This document shows positions 13,831 through 27,317 of a stretch of DNA of 64,000 bases, piece by piece. This DNA is from Zonotrichia leucophrys gambelii. Lineage: Eukaryota; Chordata; Aves; Passeriformes; Passerellidae. The stretch spans positions 10,442,857 to 10,506,856 of the forward strand of contig NC_088178.1 of assembly GCF_028769735.1 (NCBI RefSeq), given 5' to 3'. The position numbers and the translations under genes were made by a program. The notes below the pieces were generated by a model. The model saw nothing but the letters and a program-made list of their open reading frames with translations. It was not told the DNA's origin and did not search any database. Within the stretch, counting starts at the first letter, position 1, and each line of letters begins with the position of its first letter.

Positions 13831-14469
13831 TCCGTATACCCTTATGTCTGAAATTGCATAAAAGTAGCGCGCCAGGTGTTGCTCATCAACATATATTTCA
13901 CCAGTTGCTGGCCTAAGCAGTCTTATCCTCAGATCTGTGATGGTAAAGAAATCTCTTAACTTCTTGGTGGTATCAAGCTGGCCATAAAGAGAAGCCATGT
14001 TATGAAGCCGAGGTCCAGCAAAAAAAGCAAATCTATCTTTGATTTCAAAGTGGATTATTTTGCTATTTGTCATGTACCCAGTAGAGTATTCCTCTGTGCA
14101 AATGATTTCTAGGACTGTGTGCTGTGATAAATCCCTCACTGATTTGGGATCCATGTGAAAAGCATCTAAGCAGTCTGTGGCATAGTACTGGTAGGGCTGC
14201 CACGTTCGTCCATAGTCGAGTGACTTCTCCAGGATCATTTGGTCTGGACGGCCAGATTCAAAGGTGATGACTATGTTATCTGTAAGCTCAATGGTTTTGT
14301 TCCAGGAGAGGGTAATATTAACATGAAGAGGCTTTGGATAGTCCTTCCAAGTTGTGGACTGCCAAAACGTGGAGGGATGTCTTCCTTCCAGATCGAACAT
14401 CAGTTCTGGAGGATGAGCCAGTTCTTGGGTACTTGCATCACATTCATTATTGCACATGTAGGGATTCCC
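13829..14469 (-). CDS. NTNG1: Netrin-G1 internal coding exon (laminin N-terminal domain)
   Basis: This is one internal exon of netrin-G1, a GPI-anchored neuronal cell-surface protein that binds NGL-1 (LRRC4C) across the synapse and in axon guidance. On the minus strand a polypyrimidine tract ending in AG (14471-14470) precedes codon GGG, and translation begins GNPYMCNNECDAS. The frame stays open for 213 codons. The exon ends after two bases of an Arg codon, followed by donor gtaaga (from 13828), so it starts in phase 0 and ends in phase 2. The peptide carries family hallmarks such as MFDLEGRHPSTFW, FESGRPDQMILEKSLDYGRT, ATDCLDAFHMDPKS and RFAFFAGPRL, and matches mammalian netrin-G1 about residues 83-296 from memory. 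Four cysteines and two N-glycosylation sequons (NIT, NKT) are visible. There is no frameshift or stop. The paralogue netrin-G2 is less likely because the match to G1 is nearly residue for residue. The flanking exons were not found here. Confidence 0.97.
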
Positions 14470-14500
14470 CTGGAAAAGAGCAAAGCAGTGTTACAAGGGG
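14470..14500 (-). other. NTNG1: NTNG1 splice acceptor and polypyrimidine tract
   Basis: Reading the minus strand towards the exon, a T/C-rich stretch (ctgctttgctcttttccag) ends in AG at 14471-14470, directly before the GGG codon that starts the exon. This fixes the exon start in phase 0, consistent with the known Met-Gly junction of netrin-G1. Confidence 0.9.
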
Positions 14501-17500
14501 CACCACAGAGGTGAGTGTGACACACAAGATGTTTCTTGACTGAGGACCGCTTTTTCCAGGAGGAAAGTCAAGAAAGAAAAAACAAATGCCGGCAAGTAAT
14601 AACTTTATCTTAATGAGATTAATCCTGGCTGTTTTACCTGCTGAAGTACAAACACAACATAGACAGCACCCTTGTGTCTGTACTGTAGACATTTTTCTTA
14701 ATATATGTTAAGAAAGGAACAAAGTTTTTTATCCTGAACAACTTGGACCAGAGATTGAGTCACAAAAGACTAAGAATGGTATGCAAGTCTCTAATAGCTC
14801 AGTAACTCCAACTCTTGTTAGAAAGATTCAGCAGCCAAAGAGGGTATCTTTTTGAAACAAGCATGTTCCTCAGAGCTATGCCCAAAAAAGTACTAATTTT
14901 TAGGGCAAGTGTATTTTGTTAGCAGTGCAGCCTGTGTGTATTCAGTATGAGCCAGTATTCAGTACACTTTCAAGTTTCCTTTCACCCAGGTGGGAAATTT
15001 ATCATGCTTAACCAGCTCAACACTGCCCTGCCTTAAAACATTTACACTTGCAACCAAAAGCCATTAGAAAAACAGTGCTCTGTCAGCTCTGGGACTTGAT
15101 TCAGGTATCTGCCATCTTATTACAGGGTACCAAAGTACTTCAGAAAAGACTTTTCATGAGGCACCAGGTTCAATTTATCAGGACAAGATAATCCAGCACT
15201 TGATTAGGTGGGAGATGTCAGTGGCTCCAGCTGGAACACTGCCAAGGTGGCAGGAGCTCTGAACTGAGGGTTGAGTTAAAAACAGCAACAAAAAAAGCTT
15301 GCCAATAGTGCACAGCTTTTACTGCTGCTTGTCCTCTGGAGCAAGGTGAAAGTGAATTATTCTCTTTCTGGCCTTTTGATGCATTAACTTTCACACTACA
15401 ATCTTCTGCTTCTTCACAAAGGCTATTTTGTCTGCAGATTGGGGATATCTTGCGGCAGTTGCCAAGATATCAGACCCTGTAGACTGCACTGAATCACGTA
15501 TATCTAATTTCAGCTTTCAACAGTACGTTAGTATTTTGCTACTTGTTCATTCTGTGTTTGTTCCAGAAAGCAACTGCTCCTCTCTCTGTCCTTCCCTCCA
15601 CCTGATACTCAGATTGTGGAAGAAGCCTCTATTCACTGACAGTCAGCACTGCTGGGGGAAAATATGCACATGCCTATACGTGGCAGAGCTCGATGAGGTC
15701 ATTAATGTAGGTGTTATTGTCATTACTCAGAGCTCCCTGCACCTGCCCTGAAAAGAGAACAAGCCCTGGCATGATGATCAACCTTTTCTTTTCTTGTAAT
15801 TGCAGTTATACTTCTCTCCATCTCAAAGCCTGAGGGCAATGAAGTGACTCAGTGCTATCCAGTGTGGAAACAAGTTTCAAACATGAGTTTCCACCTTGGC
15901 CACTGCTCTGCTCCTTGATATACTCCCACAAAACACGAGCAAAAGAACTTCTGCACTCACTTTGACCTCCCCACTGGCAACTTCCTCTTACCTGGGTTGG
16001 AAAATGCTATTTTCTTTCCCTTTGTTGTTAATACAGCTGAAGTGCTAAAACTGACAACGATTGACTGGGACTGGAAGTTAGGGAAAAAAACTACATGACA
16101 ACAAAACGGGTCATTTGAAAACCAGCTGTAACTGGAAATACTCTGCAAAATTTTGTCTATAATCTGTTACAGCTCTGATTTCAAGCTCATGGTTGCTATT
16201 TCTATGCCTTCCTTTTGAATAAAACAGTGAAAATTAAAAGTAAGCTTCAAGCAGGAGAGAGAAAACACAGAATTTTTAAATATTTAAGCTCCATTTAATA
16301 TACCAGATAGAAATGGTAGAATCTGCTAACTTCACCAAGCCTATTTTCCTCAGGGAAAATATATATATTGTGAAATCTGTAAAATTCCAGATCCTTTGGC
16401 TATATGTAAATATCAGTTTATCAGAAGATGCTCAGATTGCGTAAGTCACACCTGTCTGAGGTTGCCCAGAAAAATCTGATCACTTAGATCTGTGTACCTC
16501 TAATCTATATGCTTTATGCTTCTGCTTTGGCAAAAGCAACTGCACTGGGCAGTCACAGGTATCAAAACCCAACAAATAAATGCTCCTGTGCAGCCAGACA
16601 GGTGCATTAAGCACTGCTGAGGGATGGCTTTAGTTTCCTGCTCCAAAAGCAACCGCTGAGTCTGTTGTGACTCTTTGTGCTAAAAACTAAAGCTACTCTG
16701 ATCCCTTAGTCCCTGGATGCTGGAGGAAGCATGTTTCATGACTTCCAGCAGCTAACCCAGGTTGTATGGGATGTGGTGTTTCTTTCTCTCTATTGGTTGA
16801 TTTATTTTACTCCCTTTGCCGTTTATCTTTTATGTTTTAGCAAAAGCTGAGGTGCCAACACAATCAGAGAATAACTGGGAGAGGATGTTCTAAAAACACT
16901 CAACAAGCTAATGTGAATACAGTATGACAGTGAGAGCTGGCAGCCCTAGCTTGCAACTGAAATGCAGTCCATAACCCTGTGCACAAAGCTTTTTAGGGAA
17001 AGATGAAATTATTCCCGTTAATGGCAGAGTATTATGAGAAATAGGTCAGAATCCCAGTGCTGTCCTGTCCTGCACCTGAAACTCTTCCCAGTGGTAACAG
17101 CAGTGTCACAACCTGCCACTGAAACACTGGGGTAAGGACATCACTGCAAATGAGAATCCTAATGAAAGCTTCAGGTGTATCCTCACCAATGAACTTAATT
17201 ATTCTTTTGATTTTATGGCACAGAATTCTCTTTTAAGAGGTGAATGATTTGATGACACCAAAATAACCTGTGTGGAGTTCAAGTGCTTGAAAGTAAAAAT
17301 TAGGAGAAAAAAATCTAAGCTGATTATAAGCCAATAAAATAAGTGTCCTGAACTCTAAAAGGAGGAGAGAAATTATGAGTTTATGTAAATTCCCCTCTGT
17401 CTACTGACATGGCAATTGCTGATGTAATTTTGAAATATTTAATATAATTATTGCTTCAGAGGCTTGGAATCAGGTTCCCTTTTTCTCTGCTTGCAACTTG

Positions 17501-18500
17501 GCTTTTAACTGCTTCTAATTAATCTTAAATGTAATTTGCATGGTAAGTCATACTTACATTACCAAAACAGTCTAAAAGGGTCTTACTCTACACAAATGTC
17601 CCTCAGTACATGTTATTATGAAAACAATTAATGTAACTGAGATTAGTTACATATTTTAATGCCTTGATCTCTGTGATAATCCTCTTTAAGACTTTTGTCT
17701 CAGTAAAATGAATACAACAAAGACAAACTTTGTCCAATTTGTGAAAACCAAGCTCAGTCTGTGTTGGGGCCATCTGAAGGATCAGACCTTTCGCATCTCT
17801 AAGTAATTTTGTGCCCAGCAGGCAGCTGTAAATAGATCTTCATTTAAGCCTTCCAAGACACAGCTCTTCAGTAGAACAAGGTGGAAAATATTTACAACTT
17901 TTCAAAATTATATTTAAGCCATTAAGAGAGTTTTAAATAATTAAATACTGATAAATACTTCTAAACACTTTAGTGCCAATTAGCATAAAAGGTAGCTGAG
18001 TCTTTCCCAACACCTCAACCATGACCACCTAAAACAACCCACTATTTTCCTGTACAGCAATGGGAGATTGATATTAGATAGCTCCTTGCAGGCAGTCAAA
18101 TTAAGCTGCTATTAATTTTGGTTTTGGCTGCTCATGAAATTGAAAATATTACTGAAACTACTGCCATGGTCTAAGTGTTGGTTTTAGGAGGAGGTACCTG
18201 ATTTGCAGGCACAGTGAGGACATGTGGCCATATCACATGACTCCACCACATTCAGCCCAGGCCGGAAAAAGCAGAGTTACCTGAAAAGCTCCTGAGTAGG
18301 CTGACTGGGCCCAGTAGGTTTCCCCTCAACTAGCTGGCTTTAGTTTGTTTTAGGACACAGCAATGTCTCTTTGAGCCAGGCAGCTTGAACTTTTATACTG
18401 GTGTTGGAGGTGCTCTGCAAGTGTCCCTGGCTGGGACACTTGCTTTTTCCCACAGTTTTTTCCTTGCAAACAGCCTGAGCCCTAGTCTGCATTTACTGCC

Positions 18501-18531
18501 TAGGGTTAGGGTTACACCTATGGTTAGGGTT
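18501..18531 (+). repeat. Short telomere-like TTAGGG patch
   Basis: TAGGGTTAGGGTT is followed after nine bases by GGTTAGGGTT, giving about three TTAGGG-type units. It is too short to be a relic of a chromosome fusion on its own and may reflect double-strand-break repair or chance. Confidence 0.75.
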
Positions 18532-19299
18532 CCAAAAACCACAAAGCCCAGAGCTCCAGGCACACTGCAGCTGCAAAAGGCATCCCAAGGGAAACATAAA
18601 ATTGCCACAACAGGCCTTCCTTCACCTGGCCTTGCTCCCCCTGGGCAGCAGTGTGTCCTACCAAAAGCCTCTCCAGGACCAGCACAGTGACCCTAGGGTG
18701 AGGATTTAGGCCAAAACCAGATGTCCAGCAGCAGTGTGACCTCTCAATGTCAGCAGGGGAGCAGCAGCAGTGCTGCAGCTGCTGTTCAAGGGCTGCAGTT
18801 TGGGTGCTGCTGTTCAGGTGAAGCCTCTGGTCTCTCACCTGTGCAGCTCCTCAGTGGCACCCACTCAGGCTCAGGGTTCAGCTGAAGATGTTGCTCCTTT
18901 CAATGTGTTCCCTGTCCACATTAAGACCTCATGGACTTTCTCACTGAGGAACAAAGACAGAGGGCCTTAAATCTTCTGTAGCGTGAAGACTGGAAGCTGT
19001 ATCACAGATTTCATGCTGTAATGGACACCTGGCTAAATCCCTACAGAGGATTATAACTTGCATTTTCAAACTGGTGAAGGCTGCTGAGGTCAAGCTGGCC
19101 AAGACTTAAAAAGAACCAAAGTAAATTTTCAAGGAGTGAGTCACTTCAACTGATTTTTATACCACTGCCACAAGGTAATTAGATCAGATGCACGAGACAA
19201 GAAATAAATACAGCCTCCCTTATGTCTGGAGTGTGGCTGTGTGGTAAATTACCACATTCAAGTCACACTTTTAGAAATAATGGAGTATTTCTGTTTTCC

Positions 19300-19510
19300 T
19301 TTTCAAAAGATCATTACAATTAATTCACTTGGTGCATGCTGTACGTTGTAAGTGATTAATTAGACAGTAATAGCTAACAGCAGCAATTGCCCTAATGCTT
19401 ACATGTTGCATGTGGTTTTTAACCAGGAATTACTTGTTTACCTTGACAAAGCCAGATTATGAAACCATTAATTGTGAGATACTACTACACCTAATAAGGT
19501 GTTGTTCTGC
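19300..19510. promoter_or_regulatory. Candidate conserved non-coding element
   Basis: A repeat-free block holding ATTAATTAG, CAATTAATTC, CATTAATTG, a CAATTG E-box-like core and GACAGTAAT. The motif density is like that of neural enhancers. It lies about 5 kb upstream of the LamNT exon in gene orientation. Confidence 0.3.
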
Positions 19511-22500
19511 TAAAGGCAAACAGTCAGTGAGGTGGAGGACTGGCAAGGTCCAGGATCTGGTGCATGATAATTGATGTTATCAAAGCCACTACATCCATTA
19601 GCTGGTTTGAGAGCGTCTTGGTCAATGTCTGCAGAATTACTGCTGTGATGATGACAGCAATGGCTGTAGACAAGAACATTTTACCATCAACAGCCTTTCA
19701 TCACTGCAGTGACAGCATTTTAAGTTAAAGTGATTTAAGTTAAGAAAGAAAAAGTGCTAAAACCTGAGTGGAAGATTTGATGCTCTTTCAAGAGCTCCCA
19801 AGCGAAGGCATCTGGATGCCCAGACTAGCACTTTGAACTCTGAGCTGCAGGCTGAACAATGTACATTCTTCAAAATGAGCAAAAAAGAGAATAAAAGCAT
19901 GTTTAAATCAATACCTTCTGGGGAGACTTAAAAAGATTAAACCAGGGAGGATGTGACTGGACAAAAATAGACAATAATGCTTAACAACTTCATGCACTTT
20001 TAAGCTTGAAAGTACATTGTAGATTATGGTCCTGATCGTGAAACAAACTCGGTGTAAGAAGGCCCTCGTAACTCAGATTTAGAAATGATATTTAAGCCTC
20101 TAAAAATCTGGCACTTTTGCTGTGTGGCACACAAACCTAGCTAATTATTCTTCATGACAACACCTCCACGAGGTATGGAATCCTACACCAAATTTACATA
20201 TAGATGCAGAATTAGAGAGAAATGCTTTTGCGTGATGAACTCGGTAATCCCTGATTATATTGTACTGTTGCTTGCAAAGCCTTTTGGTAGATCATGTGAA
20301 GGTATTCCTGGCATGCAGAACAGTTCTCAGATTACTGCCTCTTTTCAATACTATGGATTGAAAATGCTGCATAGGAAAATATTTAATATTTGCAGCACCA
20401 AATGCATTGGTGCATTTGCCAAAGGCATTTACTTCCTAGAAGAACATTCTCTATTTTTAGCAACTTTAGTTACTTTTTGAAAATGATTTTCAATTTACTC
20501 TGTGAGTCAAATGGCGTTTTGTTTCCACTGAAATATTTCTACCCACTTCTGGGGAGTGAAAATCCTTCTTTTCCTCACTGGTAGCTTTCTGCTACTGAAA
20601 CTGTCTCTGACTTGGCAACCTTGCTGATGTAACTTTGGCCATTTGATCCTTCTGGCACAACCTTATGGCAGATCTTACTGGCACCGACCCCAGTGTGGTT
20701 TTGTTATTTCAGAAACTCAATATTGGTGTTTTCCTCTTGCATCAGCAGGTATCTGGCAACATAATCACTTTCCTATTTATAGGTTTTGCAGTGTCATGCC
20801 ATGCCTGATGCTGGGACCCCACTGTGCTGAGCTCTGGCTGAACAAGACAGCAAATGTTCCAAGAAAACTGAGTTTCTTTTATACCAGATGAATACCTGGA
20901 TTTAAGTAACTGAAATGCAGGGGGTATAATATCCCCTTCTCTCAGAACAGTGGCACTTGTCCTGGCTAAAGCAGCCTGTCCCTGAGAGCCCTCCTTGGAC
21001 AAGGCAGCAGAGGGTATCCATCTCCAGCATCCTGCTCAGCTCAGCACTTGTGTCTGAGGCAGTTTTCCAGCCATCCTGCTGCCCTGCAGGAGCTCTGGCA
21101 AGGAAACAGTGCAGGAGGTACAGGGGGTGTCCTCAGCTGGGAATAGCTTATGCTGCCACTAACAACAGCTTGGGGTGTCCTTGCCTTAGCTGTTGTGCTC
21201 TGATACAGCTCTCATCCTGCTCACTTTCTGATTACTTTGGGCTATCCATGGATTAGAATGGGAGCCATTGAGAAGGCAGAAAGAAGTCTAAAACATTACA
21301 GCTGAAAGGTGCCATTCCTGAGCAAGGAAAAGCCAGTGCAGAGGGAAGTTGGTCCATTATTATGAACAGATGTTATCAGTGATCACAGTGAGCATCAAAA
21401 TCTGAGAAATTAAATCATCCTGGTGGGGACAGGAGAAATCAGGGTGCTGGAAACACTAAAATTTTTTTTTGTTGTTGTTCCTTTGTTGTTATAAATGGTT
21501 TTGTTCAGAGTTTTGGTCCAAAAAAGAAAACTGCATACCAAAAAGTTTGAGAAACAGGTTTTGATAGCATGGAAGACCCCTGCAGGCCTTAATGTCTCCC
21601 CTCTCCCAGCCTGGGAGCAGGGATTGATGTCCCTGACCAGCCCCACCTGGGCCCCAGGCCAAACCCTATTTAAGCTCAGTCTCTGTTCTGATGCACTGCT
21701 TGGCTAGAAGAGTACTGGTACTACCAGAAGGGATGCAACAGCTGGGAATGAAGTGAAGCCGTGCAGATAAATTGACTGGCTTAAGGGCAACATGAAAATG
21801 CACCCTAAATAGTGAACAAAGAGCTAAATTATGCCTGTGCTGTTGTACTGATGCTTAAGTGAATGAAAGGTCACTTACAAACAAAAATAGCTGCTTGCAT
21901 GTGCAAGTGTTATGTTGTAGAAGACTACTCAGGGAATGTGTGTGTCTGTTGGACTTAGACACAACCATTTTTGTCACAACAAAATGAATTTCACTGCATA
22001 TGTCCCCCCAAGGCATCATTATAATTTTATTCTTACAGAGAGCAGCAGGATTGAGGACAACGAATTCAGATTATTTCCTTTCTGACAGATGTAAACATAG
22101 CACCTGCAAATGCTTACCCTGGTCTGCACTGCAGGTATTGCTGTTGCAAACTCAACAATCTAAATTCAGGTATTAAGAATTCTGTTTTTTCTACTGGAAA
22201 TACTTTACTTCCTCTGTATTTACACACCTGTGTGAGCATGCTGTATATTTTTAATTTGTTTTGCCTGATAATTTTATTATTTCTTGAAAGTGGAACTGTA
22301 GAATATGCTACAGCTGGGAAGTACAGCAGTGTGATGGAAGGCATAGCTTGTTATGTCATTGTGATTGTAGGTTTTATGTTTTATTCTGAATAGTGGCAGG
22401 CTGTGTTAGTGCAGATAGCCAAAGGCACTGTACCAAGCTATTCCGATTGACAAGAAGTTGATACAAAACTATTTTCATGCACAGAAAAGCACAACTCCTT

Positions 22501-25500
22501 TACTAGGAACTAGTTAAAAGGGAAACTAACAAAACCAAATCCCAAACCTTTCCTAGCTTTGTGGAGACAGAGTTCTTGTTTAAGTATTCACCCTCAGAAA
22601 CAAGATCTTACAATTTATTTCTCACTGGTGATCTTCACCAACTTAAAAGATGCTATTTGATTGCCTAGATATGCAGCTACACAGTCATTCTGCAAAATCT
22701 GTGGGATATTGACTATGAATTATGGCAAGACAATGAGCAGAAGAAAACCAAATCCTCCACGGTATTCATTAATGGTTGCCTGTGACAAACCACTGTCAGC
22801 TTTAATAGTTTTCCTGGGGTGATTCTTGCTTCCTCTGTGGGAGACTTTTGAGATTGCTAAAGAGGATTCCTAAGTTGTAGCAATAGTTAAATAACTTTCA
22901 TCAAATGTAATGCAAAGCAGTTAGAAAAAAGTTATCTTCGATTTCATTTTATTTCTTCATAAAGAAGTAATCTTTTTAGAACAGATGGTCTAATCAAATA
23001 CCTGCACAACCATCACTAAGTAATGCCTATATTCACTAGAGCATTACCAGAACAGTGAGCTGATGTTTTACTAATCACCCCAATGAGAGAAATGCTGAGT
23101 GCCATTCAATAAACAGTTAATTTCCCACTGCTGGACTAGCATTTCCTTTGTTATCATTGAAATCAGACAGCCTTTCCAAGCCAAGGCAGGCTGTCTTCCC
23201 CAGCTTTGACAGTCCTTGATTTTGCGTGCTATCACACCAGTTTGAATAGGATGCAGTGTAGTAGCTGTGAATGAGGATAGCAAAACCAGGTCACTTAAAG
23301 CTGTAAAAAAACTTCAATCCACACTTATGTAATATTGCATGTTTATGTAATGTTTTGCATACTACTTTTTAGCTCTAAATCTCCAGATTACTTACAACCA
23401 TGTTCAGCTGCCCACAAAGTTACAGGTGCAAGAGACCAGACAAAGAGGTGAAGTAATTAGTGCTCAGACAAGTGGTGGCTAAGCCAGACCCTCTTCCTTT
23501 GCCTCAAGGGCCTTTGTTTCAAAAAGAATTTTTTTAATCAATTTTCTTTTCAAAGAAAAATATTTTAATTAATGCTATGGCTAATGCCATAGAGAAAAGA
23601 GAGTGCAAAGCCAGACAACAAATAAAATGGACTAAAGAGACAGAAGAAATTCTTTTCTTGATAGGGATATCTCAGCTGTGTTTTTGGGACTGTGTGCATC
23701 TGTAGACACTGTTCATCGTACTCCAGAGTGTTATTAGTTCTGTGTGCTCGTGGACCTCATGCAATTTGTATTTCTACAATAACTGTAATTTTATTTCTGA
23801 TTCTTAACATCAGTATTATTTTTGACAATTTTGGATCTACTAATACATCTATTGCTATTTTTAATAAGTTTTAGAGCTAATGGATTGGCACTGAATGTCA
23901 AACACCACAATTAGAATTGCTGATATTATGCAGAAACACTTGTTCCTAATATCTATAAACCCCCTTCCCCCCATCTTATTATTGCTACCAAATCTGCACT
24001 CATTTCTGTTGAATTTGGTGTTTTGTGGTAGGATTTCCAGGCTTAGAGGACCTTTGCATGTATGTGACCCACTTAAAGGAAGAATGAAAAAGAACATAAA
24101 CAATAATGACAGTTGTAAGTGAAATCCAATTTCACCTCATGTCTCTTGAAAGGTGGGCAACATTGTTTTCCCTTCATTTGTGTTTGTCAGGATGATAAAA
24201 TAAATATTTTTAATGAGTCACAGTGTATACCTACATAAGGTGGAATTGTTATAGAGACAAATTTGAATGTTGAATTTCATTATACAGTGAAGGGATGTCT
24301 TATTAGTATTCACAATGAATTGTGTGATGTCTCTCCACATTCAAATTAGAGTACATAGTGCTTTGAAAAAGAATAAAGTCACTCATCAAATCCACATTAG
24401 GATACTGCACCAATATAAGTAATTCAATCAAAAAAAAATCCCCATATATTATCTTTTGAGGAAGGGTTGCAAACTGTGACAAACTGGTAATTTGTTCAGT
24501 TCTGTGCTGGAGAGTGTAATGTAATTTCCTTCGTGACATATGTCCATAATAAAAAATAACCACACAGCTCTGAAAAATATACAATGACTTCCTAAAATCA
24601 TTAATACTGTTATCAGCAAATTAATACTTCAGGTATGGTATATGCTTGCACTGCCTCCTAACCACCTGTCACTTAAAAAACTTATTTCATCATAGCGCAC
24701 TGGAACATGGAAGAGCCCAACTGGTTGTGTGGCAGCGCTGCTGAAAGGGGAAGGAAAGCAGCTGCTCCTGTGCCATGCAGAGGGCAGGGTGTAATGTCTG
24801 TGTGAGCCCTGCTGCTGCCTCAGGTGGGCACCTCAGGGCAAATGGGATAAAACCACTCCCAACAACATTTCATCACCTCAGGAATTGTCCCAAATGATAC
24901 AGAGTACCTCCCAGGCCTGAATGTGAATATTTTACCTAAAGTAAAACAAGAGCATCTTCAAGTGCAAGCAAGGCTTATGGTAAGGTATGTAACACTTTCA
25001 ATTAACTCATCAGATGTGTAGCATGCAACCAACTCCCCTGAACTGAGGCTAACTTGCTTCCTAGATTGTTTATAAAGTAAATCAAATCTGAAGAGGCTTC
25101 TTTCCCTACAGAGCTGTGGCAAGACTTCTGCAAGATTGGGTCTCCTCCTGAACATCTGCATGCCTGCAGTGTAACCAGGAACAGTCCTGAATTCATGGCA
25201 CACGAACTGGTAAAAGACCAGGGCAGCCTGGGCCATGCAGTGGTCTGGGCATTTCAGTGCTGCTTGCCTATGGGGGTGTTGTGCTGCCCCAATCCTTTTT
25301 CTGAGCTGTAACCCCCACACCCCGAGATTAAATCTGCATGTGTACGCTAGGACAAGACAACTGTAACTCACAAACACTGTCGAATTAATATAACCTAAAA
25401 GGCATTTGGCTTTTGGTAAGCATTAGGTGGAGGAGTTTCTCAGAAGAAGAGACTGAATGTGATTTTTCTAGAGTGGTAAAAATAGACTTTCTACAGTCGC

Positions 25501-27232
25501 CTGCTGGGGTGCCTGAAGGTAAAGTTTATGGACAGGGTTTCCTTTTATGCTAATACATTTCAATCTATTACAGAGCAAGTTGATAAGAGAAGCTCTAACT
25601 ATGCTTCTTTCCACTGTACCACCCTGGGAAGTAATAAATTACAGCCTATTATGTTCCCTATCAGTCCTACCCATCACACATCTTACAGAAGATGTGATAA
25701 AGAGAAACACCTTGGCTAGAGTAATGCAATTAACTGCTGCCATTTGAAATGTGAAAAATTACTTTCTCTTATTCCAGCCTGCCTAGTTGCTCAACTAATT
25801 TTGAGCAAAAATGCTGTTTAATGACTTAATGGTTGACTGTATGACTACTTTCCAACAGATCCTCTTTCCTGCAGTAGGTGCAAGCAAGGTCAAAACCTTT
25901 CACCAGCCTGCTGTGTCCTGGCTGTGCAGCCCAGAGGTCGGGGTGCCAAGGGACAGGAGAGTACTGGGACAGCCCAGCTCCACCTCAGCTGCCTCTGTGA
26001 GGGGCACGACAGGGACAGCCCCTCCCCAACACCTGGATGTGCTTCTGATGTCAGCTGGCAGCTGGGCAAGGCAGCATCTGAAGCCAGAAAGGGATGAATG
26101 TGAGAGATATGCTTCCATGTGTTCCTACAGGGACTCAGTCATTTGAACAAGCTAGCACTGCTCACCATTTATCTTTAAATGGCATTTTAGGTTCCAGCTA
26201 GTATGAAAGGAGCTTCATACCAGTATGAAGTGCACTTACTAGAATGCAAGTATCTGTTTATAAAATGAGTCAGTACTTGTAAGGGTGCAAAAATAAAAGA
26301 CCTCAGAGCAGGTGAGGTATTCTCTCATCTGACAGAGAATTTAAGGCTGTACTGTGCTACAAACCAGAGCCAGATGCCCCTTTCTTTAACGGTATGCAAC
26401 ATTTACATTTCTTCCTATAAAAAACCCTTAGCATATAGCATCTGAGTATTTTCAGGCCCCAATAAAGTGTTTTACGGATAAGAAGTGGCATAGCTCTGCT
26501 TGTAACAATGTCTTTAGACAGCATACAAAATCACCCTGTTCCACATGGCCATCTGTGATATGTTAATGCAAAAGTAAAAAAGAAAAAAGCAACTTCAAAA
26601 GATATGCCCTTGGATTTTTTAAATTTTCATTTCTTCTAATTTTTCACTGGGCATTTACTGAAAGTGCTGCAGTGAGATCAATGGAAAATAACTCCAAGTT
26701 TTAGCCTATAGTGGAAGTGAACATAAGGCTGTAAATAATTTTAAATGGATTTGAGATTATTTTTGTGAATTCTGTTATACAGCACTTGAATGCACCAGTT
26801 AATAGTATTTTGTGGGCACATGCAAGTTCAAAAAGCTGGTCAATAATTAAAATATATATAAGAAAAAAGCAAGCCTCTTAAGGCATCTTTGATTTTCATA
26901 ACTCACAGTGATATAGTAAGGTTATGGAAATTATGTATTAATGTAATTTATTCAAAAAGCTGGAGAGATACTTGTCTTTGCATTGGAGCTTTAAAGAAAA
27001 AGAAAAATCTACTGTTTACCTCTTATCTCCTTGCAAACATTTGTGACTCTGTATCTCTCTACTTATCTGGATATATTCTGTAACACAGTACTGACTAACT
27101 TGTAATCATAAAATCAATTCCTCCATGTGATATTATGCCTACTCAAGTTCCTTCATATTTCTCAGACTGCTTTTCTAGACTTCATTTTGTATTGTTATTT
27201 TGCAGATATAGGAGAAACTTAAAGTCACAACT

Positions 27233-27317
27233 ATACATACATACATACATATATACATATATATATGTATATACACATACACATACACACATATACATAC
27301 ATACATATATATATTTA
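27233..27317. repeat. ATAC/ATAT microsatellite
   Basis: About 85 bp of alternating ATAC, CATA, TATA and CACA units, with internal AT runs and a self-complementary tatatata core. It is likely polymorphic in length. The Tyr/Ile/Thr/His-rich open frames across it on both strands are artefacts of the repeat. Confidence 0.95.

Larger units (their letters stand above)
14470..27232 (-). other. NTNG1: NTNG1 upstream intron, first segment
   Basis: This AT-rich intronic DNA lies upstream of the LamNT exon in gene orientation. No exon, RNA gene or recognisable transposon was seen. It includes a short telomere-like TTAGGG patch (18501-18531), a CAG/CTG-rich patch near 18.76-18.78 kb, a candidate conserved block near 19.3-19.5 kb and a GC-richer patch at 25.9-26.1 kb. 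The open frames here are short and domain-free. Confidence 0.8.

Noticed and set aside
14239..14514. Plus-strand frames across the NTNG1 exon
   Set aside because: They are shadows of the conserved minus-strand coding exon and show no independent homology.
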